This document shows positions 7,663 to 14,975 of a DNA stretch of 32,504 bases, piece by piece. The stretch's first letter is position 1, and each line of letters starts with the position of its first letter. Origin of the DNA: an uncultured Rhodospirillales bacterium (lineage in GTDB: Bacteria > Pseudomonadota > Alphaproteobacteria > Rhodospirillales > Casp-alpha2); assembly GCA_938074585.1 (NCBI GenBank), contig CALJEW010000118.1:1-32504 (forward strand), written 5' to 3'. Both the position numbers and the translations under genes were made by a program. The notes beneath the pieces were generated by a model. The model was not told the origin of the DNA. It did no database searches and saw only the letters and a list, made by a program, of their open reading frames with translations.

Positions 7663-8955
7663 TTAGTCGGCGAAAGGATCTTGGACTAAAATTGTATCAT
7701 CGCGCTCTGGCGATGTGGATAACAAAGCAACCGGTGCTTCGATTAATTCTTCAATTCGGCGGATATATTTAATGCAGGTGGCGGGTAATTCAGCCCATGA
7801 CCGTGCACCTTCTGTACTTTCCGTCCAGCCTTCCATGATTTCGTAGATCGGCTCGACTTTAGCCTGTTTGGCTGTTGATGCGGGTAAGTGATCGTAGATT
7901 TTCCCATCAATCTTATAGCCCGTACAAACGTTTAAATTTCCAACACCGTCCAACACATCTAGCTTGGTTAATGCGATGCCATTAACGCCATTAATTTTAA
8001 CGGCTTGGCGAACCAAAACTGCATCAAACCAACCACAGCGGCGCGGGCGACCGGTTACTGTGCCAAATTCATGTCCGCGTTCACCCAACAATTGGCCAAT
8101 TTCATTTTTAAGTTCCGTTGGGAAGGGTCCACCGCCAACCCGTGTGGTATACGCCTTGGTAATGCCAAGAACGAAGTCGATCGAATTTGGCCCTAATCCA
8201 GAGCCAACGGCGGCTTGTCCTGCTACCACGTTTGAGGAGGTTACAAAAGGGTATGTGCCATGGTCAATATCAAGCATTGTGCCTTGCGCGCCTTCAAACA
8301 AAATCCGGTCGCCACGGCTTCGTGCTATGTCTAGATCTTTCCACACAGCCGCCGCATATGGTAAAACTTTCGGCGCAACTTCATGCAGTTGAGAGCGTAA
8401 ATTGTCACCAGAAACCTCATCCACCCCCATGCCCCGTAACAATGCGTTGTGGTGAAATAAAAGGCGCTCGATTTTATTATCAAGCTCATCCAAATCAGCC
8501 AAATCGCCCAAACGAATGGCGCGGCGAGCAATTTTATCTTCGTACGCAGGGCCAATACCGCGCCCTGTGGTCCCAATTCTTCCTTTTCCAGCGGTCTTTT
8601 CGCGGGCTAAGTCCAAATTCCGGTGAAGCGGTAAAATAAGTGTTACTTGTTCTGAAATTTTTAAGTTTTTAGGGCTAACAGCAACCCCTTTTTCGTGGAT
8701 GCTTTCGATTTCAGATAGCAAAGCCCACGGATCAAGAACAACACCGTTACCAATAACAGACGCTTTGCCGGGGCGTACAATGCCGGATGGTAATAAGCTT
8801 AATTTATAGACCACACCGTCAATAACCAGGGTGTGTCCTGCATTGTGTCCACCTTGAAAACGAACAACGACATCGGCACGTTCAGAAAGCCAATCGACAA
8901 TTTTGCCTTTACCCTCATCGCCCCATTGGGAACCGACAACTACTACATTAGCCAT
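7663..8955 (-). CDS. purA: Adenylosuccinate synthetase
   Basis: Joins IMP and aspartate using GTP to form adenylosuccinate, the first committed step to AMP. The 430 residues begin with the P-loop VVVGSQWGDEGKGK carrying catalytic Asp13, then QGGHNAGHT with catalytic His41, GTTGRGIGPAYEDK, the IMP-loop segment EGAQGTMLDIDHGTYPFVTS and TGRPRRCGWFD. All expected residues are present and the length matches. AGGAAGG lies ten bases before the ATG and overlaps the hisZ stop; the two genes are six bases apart and form an operon with hisZ first, a known alphaproteobacterial pairing. The transcript appears to end at the palindrome at 7607-7649. Confidence 0.97.
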   Translation of the reverse strand: MANVVVVGSQWGDEGKGKIVDWLSERADVVVRFQGGHNAGHTLVIDGVVYKLSLLPSGIVRPGKASVIGNGVVLDPWALLSEIESIHEKGVAVSPKNLKISEQVTLILPLHRNLDLAREKTAGKGRIGTTGRGIGPAYEDKIARRAIRLGDLADLDELDNKIERLLFHHNALLRGMGVDEVSGDNLRSQLHEVAPKVLPYAAAVWKDLDIARSRGDRILFEGAQGTMLDIDHGTYPFVTSSNVVAGQAAVGSGLGPNSIDFVLGITKAYTTRVGGGPFPTELKNEIGQLLGERGHEFGTVTGRPRRCGWFDAVLVRQAVKINGVNGIALTKLDVLDGVGNLNVCTGYKIDGKIYDHLPASTAKQAKVEPIYEIMEGWTESTEGARSWAELPATCIKYIRRIEELIEAPVALLSTSPERDDTILVQDPFAD

Positions 8956-8961
8956 TTCGAA

Positions 8962-10140
8962 TTAACCTTCCTGATCGGAGTTGAGTTTTACGATCTCATC
9001 ATTTTTTATCACATGAGTGCAGCGTAAACGCCGTGCTTCTAAATATTCATCTATCTGTTTTTCTAGCCCTGCAATAGCTGACCAGCCATAGTTGCGCAAT
9101 TTGCTTGCAGCATTTGGCGGAGTGCCAAAGGGCAGGTAAATACGGTTTTTTTCTTGGGGGCGGGGCAAGGCGCGTAAAATGGTATCCATAAACAATGTGA
9201 ACCCCGTTGCGGCTTCACCGTCGGCAGTTCCGTTTTCAGCCAGGTAACGCCCACCACTGCCAATTTCACCGCGTACACCGCGGGCAAAAAAGGTGAAGGT
9301 AACGCCGCAATGATATTCGAAGCCGCGATTTTCAACGGGATCAATGGTGATTTGACTATTTGGAGCTGCGGCTTTTATCAAATCAACAACCGTGTTCAAT
9401 GTTGCTCGCTCGGTCGAGGCTTCAGCGCCAAAATCCATGGTATTCAGCGCTTGCATGGTTTTATCAGCTCGCCCGGCAGCACTTAACAGCTCAACTAAAA
9501 GATCAGCGCTGGATTGTCCTATTTGGTCAAATAGACCCGCAACAGACGCCGCGTCTTTGCGATCTAAGGCAATGCGTAATTGAGCTTTGGCATCGCCTGA
9601 GATACTTAACTCGCGACAAAGTGCCGGCACCAACGTTGGGATGGCCAAGTCGACAGAAAGTCCTTCTACTCCAAGATCAGTTAAAGACTGAATAGCTAAT
9701 AAAATGACTTCGGCGTCGGCTTGAGCTTGTCCGGCACCAATGATTTCTGCACCGACTTGGGTGAATTGGCGCTCGGGGCGTAATTGCGTTCCTTTAACCC
9801 GTAAAACATCACCAGAATAACAAAGGCGTAAAGGCCGTTCTATTTTTTTTAGTCGCGTTGCTGCAATGCGTGAAATTTGTGGGGTCATGTCCGCGCGCAC
9901 ACCCATCATGCGCTGCGATACAGGGTCCATAATTCGGAACGTTTGCGATGCCATGGCCGTCCCTAAACCATCCAGCAAGCTATCTTCAAATTCAATCAAT
10001 GGGGGTTTGATACGCTCGTAGCCATTACTGCTAAATGCCGCCATTAACTGGTGAAGCGTCTCTGCTTCAAAGGTTGCGTCAGGTGGTAATACATCAGCCA
10101 AACCAGTTGGTAGAAGGGCCATCTTTTGTACTTCGGTCAT
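8962..10140 (-). CDS. hisZ: ATP phosphoribosyltransferase regulatory subunit HisZ
   Basis: A catalytically inert histidyl-tRNA-synthetase paralogue that forms a complex with short-form HisG in the first step of histidine synthesis. The 392 residues show the class-II synthetase-like fold: LLPTGLADVLPPDA at the N-terminus, YERIKPPLIEFEDSLLDG, VRADMTPQISRIAATRL (motif-2 region) and GFEYHCGVTFTFFA with GEIGSGGRYL. The C-terminal anticodon-binding domain of true HisRS is absent. GGAAGG five bases upstream supports the ATG at 10140. It leads the hisZ-purA operon; about 260 bases without a recognised gene lie upstream. HisG is not in the window. Confidence 0.92.
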   Translation of the reverse strand: MTEVQKMALLPTGLADVLPPDATFEAETLHQLMAAFSSNGYERIKPPLIEFEDSLLDGLGTAMASQTFRIMDPVSQRMMGVRADMTPQISRIAATRLKKIERPLRLCYSGDVLRVKGTQLRPERQFTQVGAEIIGAGQAQADAEVILLAIQSLTDLGVEGLSVDLAIPTLVPALCRELSISGDAKAQLRIALDRKDAASVAGLFDQIGQSSADLLVELLSAAGRADKTMQALNTMDFGAEASTERATLNTVVDLIKAAAPNSQITIDPVENRGFEYHCGVTFTFFARGVRGEIGSGGRYLAENGTADGEAATGFTLFMDTILRALPRPQEKNRIYLPFGTPPNAASKLRNYGWSAIAGLEKQIDEYLEARRLRCTHVIKNDEIVKLNSDQEG

Positions 10141-10401
10141 GGTGACCTTCCTTGAGCTATGTGCATACGACAGATTAAAAAAAACGCATTTACTACGAAA
10201 TCAGCTGTTCGTAACGAAATTTGTCTGATTCTTCAAGCATCCCTCCGCACTTATACACAAGAATATGAGACACCACCCCATATCATTGTCTTATTTAAGT
10301 TTTTTCATCTCCATTTGTTCCCATCAGGTATGATTTTGTGGACATATTCAGGATTTATGTAGTTTCGTTTATTTACTAAGATGAATCGGAAATTGGGCGG
10401 T
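10141..10401. other. Gene-poor region upstream of hisZ
   Basis: No coding sequence I can support. It should contain the hisZ-purA promoter on the minus strand, but I find no convincing -35/-10 pair. A plus-strand open frame at 10159-10362 has no ribosome site and no recognisable product. Confidence 0.5.
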
Positions 10402-10596
10402 TTAAAACAATACAATCGATGCTTGGTATAAAACTCCGGATATTAACGCTCCCAAAAGAGACAGAAATATATACCACATAAGCAGTGGCTTTTTGGGCGT
10501 TGCAAATATGGCAATTCGGCGGGTACGCTGGTTACACCGCCAGCCGGCCAGGTTGCCGAATTCACTTAAATATTTTGAATCGTGATCTAATTTCAT
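10402..10596 (-). CDS. Possible small single-pass membrane protein
   Basis: A 64-residue open frame with a polar, basic N-terminal half (CNQRTRRIAIFATPKKP) and a C-terminal hydrophobic stretch (LLMWYIFLSLLGALISGVLY) that would span the membrane once. Basic residues before the hydrophobic stretch agree with N-in topology. Not recognised, and the ribosome site is weak, so it may be a chance ORF. It lies between the monooxygenase gene and hisZ on the same strand. If it is not real, 10141-10647 is a 500-base gap. Confidence 0.3.
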   Translation of the reverse strand: MKLDHDSKYLSEFGNLAGWRCNQRTRRIAIFATPKKPLLMWYIFLSLLGALISGVLYQASIVLF

Positions 10597-10633
10597 AAAG
10601 AACTGATTAAAACTAATAAATGCAATGAGTCGA

Positions 10634-10653
10634 CGATAACTCTAGAGTTATCG
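10634..10653. repeat. Perfect 20-bp palindrome overlapping the monooxygenase stop codon
   Basis: CGATAACTCT followed directly by its complement. It covers the last codons and the TAA (10648-10650) of the monooxygenase gene. There is no U-tract after it on the minus strand, so a standard Rho-independent terminator is doubtful; it could stabilise the mRNA 3' end or bind a protein. Confidence 0.5.
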
Positions 10654-12459
10654 TATTAAATCTTCATCCAAAGCTTTGATCTGTAGGCCTAAGAATTTAG
10701 AATTTATCCGACATTGAGCCAAGCTTCCGGCGATAAACCAAAGGCCTGTCTGGTTTGTGCGGCAGTACATATTGCGCAGTTCAAGCCCATCGCCAAAGCC
10801 CCATATGGGGCCAACCCGTTGGGCAACATTCTCACCAAATAACTGTTCGACCACCGCCTCTTGGGACTTGTACCCCGTGGCCAGAACAACCAAATCAGCC
10901 TCAAGTGAGGTACCGTCCCTAAGGGCTATGCCGGTTGTCGAAAACGTCTCTATTTGATCGTATTGAAGCAAGCCAACTTTGCCCTCGATTAACAAATCAG
11001 AGCAGCCGACGTTGAAATAATAACCCCCGCCGTGGGTTAAATATTTAAACTGCCAGCCTGTATTCTCATCACCATAATTGAGCTTAAAGCCAACCTTTTT
11101 TAGACCATCCAACATCACTTTATCAATTTCTGTGGTCTGCCTCGTGAACTCAACGTGTGCGCGGCGGGCTAAGGGAACGGGCATTGACAGAGCGATCAGG
11201 TCGCAATCATCAACGGATGGGCCTGAGTCGTAAAACGCGTAAGGCAACTGAGCGCTCGGTTCAATATCAACAATCATTGTTGAATTTCGCTGGATCATTG
11301 TAACATCAGCACCGTTTGAATGAAGGTCTTGGGCAATATCATGGCCGCTGCTTCCCGTGCCTAATACAAGAACCTTTTTGCCTTTCCATTGAGTGCCATT
11401 TTTATAGGTGCTGGAATGTTGAATGGTGCCTTTGTAATTTTCAATCGTTGGGATTTTGGGAATGTTTGCAATGCCACTAGCACCCGTTGCCATCACAATA
11501 TGTCGGGGCATAAGTGTGCGCGTGCTGCCATCTGATTTTTTTAAGTTAAGTTGCCAACGCTGCGCGGCGTCATCATATGCACCGTCGACCACTTCGGTAC
11601 CAGCCCAATAGTTCAATTCCATGGCATCGACATACGCTTCAAACCAATTGGCTAACATGTCTTTTGGAATGTAAGTGGGCCAAGTGGACGGAAAAGGCAT
11701 GTAGGGCATGTGGTTGACCTTAACTTGATTGTGCAAGGTCAACGAATGGTAGCGGTTGCGCCAGTTATCGCCAATGCGTTCATGCTTATCAACAATCAAG
11801 TTGTCGATTCCCAATTGTGTCAATCGGGCCGAAGTCGCCAAACCGGCTTGACCGCCGCCAATGATTACGACGGTTGGATCATGGTCCGCATAAGCTTTTG
11901 CGGCTTGGCGTTGGTCGAGCCAGTTCGGCCCATGGAAGCCGTCCGAATATGACTTTCCGGTTGGTCGGTTGGCTCCTTTTTTTTCTTCAAAGCCTTTTAG
12001 TTCTTCTAATGTGGTTAGGATCGTCCACGCTTTATAAGCGCCCACATCTGACGCGTCGGGGCACAAACGGACAATGCCACGATTTCGGCCCGTTTTGGTT
12101 TGAAACGTAAAAAAGGCTTCAATCGTATCGGTGCCAACGCGGCTGACTAAAGCGGGTGGGTTATCTAATTGATCAATTTTGAACTCAGTTGCCTCTGAGG
12201 CTATGAGGGCTGGGGCTAGAATGTCACAAATCTCGGCCGGGTTGCAATGTGTTTGTATGTCCCACGTCAGCGCCAAAGCATCGCGCCAGTAGCATTCGGA
12301 AAGAAATAGGGTTTCTAATTGTGTCGCGTCAGAGGCTGATTGCTCAAACTGATCAATCCAACTGTCCACAATTGCGTAATAGTCTGTTCTGCTCGCGTCC
12401 AAAACTCTACCTTCCTTAATGTACGTCAATATAACTTGAGGATTTTCATTACTTTGCAT
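10648..12459 (-). CDS. Flavin-containing monooxygenase-like NAD(P)/FAD oxidoreductase with extra N-terminal domain
   Basis: An FAD- and NADPH-dependent oxygenase of the FMO/Baeyer-Villiger class. Residues 1-180 form a separate N-terminal domain of the size of an NTF2/SnoaL-like fold (identity not established). The FAD Rossmann motif VVIIGGGQAGLATSARL has its GGGQAG at about 201-206; the second, NADPH-binding motif VLGTGSSGHDIAQDL lies near 365. Between them NYKGTIQHSSTYK fits the FMO fingerprint FxGxxxHxxxY (with Tyr for Phe). VVLATGYKSQE is the conserved ATG-containing strand and the C-terminus is ordinary for the class. The substrate (amine, sulfide or ketone) cannot be deduced. The ATG at 12459 lies within the last 11 bases of the upstream secreted-protein gene, suggesting coupling. 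Confidence 0.88.
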   Translation of the reverse strand: MQSNENPQVILTYIKEGRVLDASRTDYYAIVDSWIDQFEQSASDATQLETLFLSECYWRDALALTWDIQTHCNPAEICDILAPALIASEATEFKIDQLDNPPALVSRVGTDTIEAFFTFQTKTGRNRGIVRLCPDASDVGAYKAWTILTTLEELKGFEEKKGANRPTGKSYSDGFHGPNWLDQRQAAKAYADHDPTVVIIGGGQAGLATSARLTQLGIDNLIVDKHERIGDNWRNRYHSLTLHNQVKVNHMPYMPFPSTWPTYIPKDMLANWFEAYVDAMELNYWAGTEVVDGAYDDAAQRWQLNLKKSDGSTRTLMPRHIVMATGASGIANIPKIPTIENYKGTIQHSSTYKNGTQWKGKKVLVLGTGSSGHDIAQDLHSNGADVTMIQRNSTMIVDIEPSAQLPYAFYDSGPSVDDCDLIALSMPVPLARRAHVEFTRQTTEIDKVMLDGLKKVGFKLNYGDENTGWQFKYLTHGGGYYFNVGCSDLLIEGKVGLLQYDQIETFSTTGIALRDGTSLEADLVVLATGYKSQEAVVEQLFGENVAQRVGPIWGFGDGLELRNMYCRTNQTGLWFIAGSLAQCRINSKFLGLQIKALDEDLIR

Positions 12460-13051
12460 TAAATGCTTGGTGCCCGATGTTTCGGCCTATGTTTTGAATG
12501 AGCGGCGGAATCATCTGTTTACTCAGTGAAATGCCTCCGCCTGCCCCCATATCTGCAATCGACCATGCCTGCCAATAGGTTTGACTGTTTTTGCTATTTG
12601 TAAGCGTCATATCTCGTTTGTACTGGCTGGCTATTGCAACCGCTTTTCGGGTGTCGTTACCTTTGTCAAGTAGGCCACCGGAGGCACTAGCGAAAACGTT
12701 CGCCCGAGCTTTGGTTCGTTCTTGGGAGCCCCGACTTGCTTTGGTTTCAAGAGAGAATATCTCGAGCTTTGATCCAGAATCCCAGTTGCCAATTTGATCG
12801 CGGGTTGAAAAAGATAAAATAAGAGATTCATTTGAGTCAATCGTATACCTGGATTTACGAAGCTGGATTTCACTTATTTTTTGCAAAACTAAATTATCAT
12901 TGGAATCGTTGAAGGGTTGAATTTGAATAGATTTTTTCTGGTGCAAGTTTTGAAGCGATAATGCGTTAATGTATCTGACTTTAGCGTGAGCGAAAGTCAG
13001 CGGGGCTAATACACAGAGTTTAAAGGATGAAAGTAGGTTTATAATTTTCAT
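12449..13051 (-). CDS. Secreted or periplasmic protein of unknown function
   Basis: 200 residues with a likely signal peptide (about residues 1-23, KLCVLAPLTFAHA, cleavage after AHA). There is no proper lipobox: the only early Cys sits in FKLC. The mature part begins with a stretch reminiscent of periplasmic DUF4136-type proteins (FNDSNDNLVLQKISEIQL, then NESLILSFSTRD), but the likeness is too weak to name it. The middle is Ser/Ala/Gly-rich (ARANVFASASGG) and the C-terminus reads MIPPLIQNIGRNIGH. Its 3' end overlaps the monooxygenase start by 11 bases. About 140 bases separate it from the divergent gamma-glutamyltransferase-family gene. No function proposed. Confidence 0.65.
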   Translation of the reverse strand: MKIINLLSSFKLCVLAPLTFAHAKVRYINALSLQNLHQKKSIQIQPFNDSNDNLVLQKISEIQLRKSRYTIDSNESLILSFSTRDQIGNWDSGSKLEIFSLETKASRGSQERTKARANVFASASGGLLDKGNDTRKAVAIASQYKRDMTLTNSKNSQTYWQAWSIADMGAGGGISLSKQMIPPLIQNIGRNIGHQAFNAK

Positions 13052-13188
13052 AAATGCATCTATTCACAGTTTATTTTTTATCATACGAAGACTATGGGTT
13101 GCCGGGAAATTTTTTGAGAAACTTATATGTATTTGAAAACCAAATTAGGTGGATTGCAAATCAGATTATGTTTATCCAGTATCTTAGC

Positions 13189-13194
13189 TATAAT
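13189..13194 (+). promoter_or_regulatory. Candidate -10 element for the gamma-glutamyltransferase-family gene
   Basis: A consensus TATAAT at 13189-13194; the -35 is poor. A transcript from here would start near 13200, which excludes the upstream TTG at 13194 (it overlaps the -10) and supports TTG at 13221, ten bases after AAGGA. Confidence 0.45.
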
Positions 13195-13220
13195 TGAAGG
13201 ACATTAAGGATTTTAAAACG

Positions 13221-14792
13221 TTGAGTAAAGTCAAACGCCGTAAAGGTGCTATTTCAGGCGGGCATCCCGATACGGTACGGGCTGCACAAATTACATTAGA
13301 AGAAGGCGGCAACGCGTTTGATTCAGTCATGGCGGCTATGGTCGCATCTAGCATTACTGAACCCGTTTTGTCTTCGATGGGTGGCGGTGGTTTTTTGATG
13401 GCGGCTCCAGCAGGCCAAGATCCGATTATCTATGACTTTTTTACGCAAACACCGGGTGCTCATGCCGCCAAAGATGGCCGCGACTTTCATCCCAATCTTT
13501 GTGATTTCGGAACTACCCAACAAGAGTTTCACATTGGCCGGGCATCGATTGCGGCACCGGGTGCCATAAAAGGTTTGTTTGAAGTTGCCAACGATTTAGG
13601 CCGCATGCCTATTCACCGTATCATCGAGCCAGCAATGGTATTGGCGCGTGAAGGGGTGACGATCAACGCGATGCAAGCCCGGATATTTCAAATCGTCAGC
13701 GGTATTTATATGTCGACGCCAGAAAGCCGGGCGATTTTTGCATCCAAAAACGATGTAGAGAAATTGATTGGCGAGAACGAGTTATTTACCAATGCCACTT
13801 TTGCAGATGCCATGGATGCGATTGCCCATGAGGGCGAAGATTTGTTTTATAAGGGTGAGATATCGACTCTTATTGATGCCGATTGCCACATGGGTGGAGC
13901 CTTGCGGCGTAAAGATTTGGAAACGTATCAAATCTATCGGCGCGCTCCTTTAGTCAGCGACTATCGTGGAGCTACATTTATTACTAACCCGCCCCCGTCC
14001 AGTGGTGGGCTGATGATCGCGTTTGCCATGGCTTTGTTGGAAGATGTGACATTTACAGACAAACCGTTTGGTAGTTTTTATTATTTGCAGGACTTGGCCC
14101 ATTTAATAGCGCTTACCAACCAAGTCCGAATTGAAGCTGAAATTTATCATCTCGATCCAGTTGATGCACATGATGTTTTACTCGATCCTGAATTGTTAGA
14201 TAAATATCGCGCTGAAGTTTTGGGTAGGCCATCCGCTCGGCGCGGTTCCACACATATCAGCGTTATTGATGTCGATGGTAACACGGCAGCTTTAACCATT
14301 TCAAACGGCGCAGGTTCTGGATATATCGTCCCAGATACTGGAATTATGATGAACAATATGCTGGGCGAAGAGGATATTAACCCACGCGGATTCCATAATT
14401 GGATAATCAATACCCGCATGAGCTCTATGATGGCCCCTAGCCTGCTTAGGGCTCCCGGTGGACAAGTTACGGCCTTAGGGTCTGGTGGCTCTAGCCGCAT
14501 CCGAACGGCTTTATTGCAAGTACTGATTAATTTAGTTGATTTTGCTATGCCCCTGGATCAAGCTATTCATTCACCTCGCATCCATATAGAGGGTACCCGT
14601 TTGGATGTTGAATACGGGTTCCGGCCAGAAGTCACGCTTGAGTTTGCAAATACGTTTGAGGGTGCAAAAATATGGCCCGAGAAGAATATGTTCTTTGGTG
14701 GTGTTCACGCGGTCGGCTACGATGGAGATCGAAAAGACATGTGGGCGGCGGGTGATCCGCGGCGTAATGGTTGTGCCGTGGTTTTGGATTAG
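13221..14792 (+). CDS. Gamma-glutamyltransferase-family N-terminal nucleophile hydrolase
   Basis: Members are made as proenzymes that cleave themselves before a Thr, which then acts as nucleophile on gamma-glutamyl compounds such as glutathione. The 523 residues show GGNAFDSVMAAMVASSITEP and MGGGGFLM (N-terminal family signature), NPPPSSGGLMIAFAM, then RGSTHISVIDVDGNTAA with the nucleophile Thr at about 344 and GAGSGYIVPDTGIMMNNML after it. Gly-Ser-Gly near residue 430 (LGSGGSSRI) also fits. No signal peptide is visible, so the enzyme is probably cytoplasmic, unlike periplasmic Ggt; a distinct amidohydrolase substrate is possible. The TTG at 13221 is preferred over TTG 13194 on ribosome-site and promoter grounds. 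The symbol is left open for these reasons. Confidence 0.87.
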   Translation: MSKVKRRKGAISGGHPDTVRAAQITLEEGGNAFDSVMAAMVASSITEPVLSSMGGGGFLMAAPAGQDPIIYDFFTQTPGAHAAKDGRDFHPNLCDFGTTQQEFHIGRASIAAPGAIKGLFEVANDLGRMPIHRIIEPAMVLAREGVTINAMQARIFQIVSGIYMSTPESRAIFASKNDVEKLIGENELFTNATFADAMDAIAHEGEDLFYKGEISTLIDADCHMGGALRRKDLETYQIYRRAPLVSDYRGATFITNPPPSSGGLMIAFAMALLEDVTFTDKPFGSFYYLQDLAHLIALTNQVRIEAEIYHLDPVDAHDVLLDPELLDKYRAEVLGRPSARRGSTHISVIDVDGNTAALTISNGAGSGYIVPDTGIMMNNMLGEEDINPRGFHNWIINTRMSSMMAPSLLRAPGGQVTALGSGGSSRIRTALLQVLINLVDFAMPLDQAIHSPRIHIEGTRLDVEYGFRPEVTLEFANTFEGAKIWPEKNMFFGGVHAVGYDGDRKDMWAAGDPRRNGCAVVLD

Positions 14793-14827
14793 CTCTCATT
14801 TACGCCCCAATAGATCAAAAATGAGAG
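14793..14827 (+). terminator. Possible hairpin downstream of the gamma-glutamyltransferase-family gene
   Basis: CTCTCATTT (14793-14801) pairs with AAATGAGAG (14819-14827) across a 17-base loop, immediately after the stop codon. No T-run follows, so it is only a candidate. Confidence 0.35.
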
Positions 14828-14838
14828 GTAAATCGCTG

Positions 14839-14867
14839 TTGACGGGTAACCGTAGGCTCTGTACAAC
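14839..14867 (+). promoter_or_regulatory. Candidate sigma-70 promoter for the DEAD-box helicase gene
   Basis: TTGACG (14839-14844), a 17-base spacer, then TACAAC (14862-14867). Transcription would start near 14874 and give a leader of about 100 bases before the helicase ATG, as is common for cold-shock-type helicase genes. Confidence 0.35.
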
Positions 14868-14975
14868 ACCGCTCAACTGAATTGTTCCGTCGGATGCTTG
14901 TGCATAACGACGTGCGCCTTAGTAACATGATGATCCCAACCCGGCGCAAGAAATTAGCATTCGGCAAGAAATAAA

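Noticed and set aside
8187..8639. 150-residue plus-strand frame opposite purA
   Set aside because: It lies wholly within the well-conserved purA gene and has no family features.
13194..13220. Upstream TTG start for the gamma-glutamyltransferase-family gene
   Set aside because: It overlaps the TATAAT -10 element and has no ribosome site; TTG at 13221 has AAGGA upstream.
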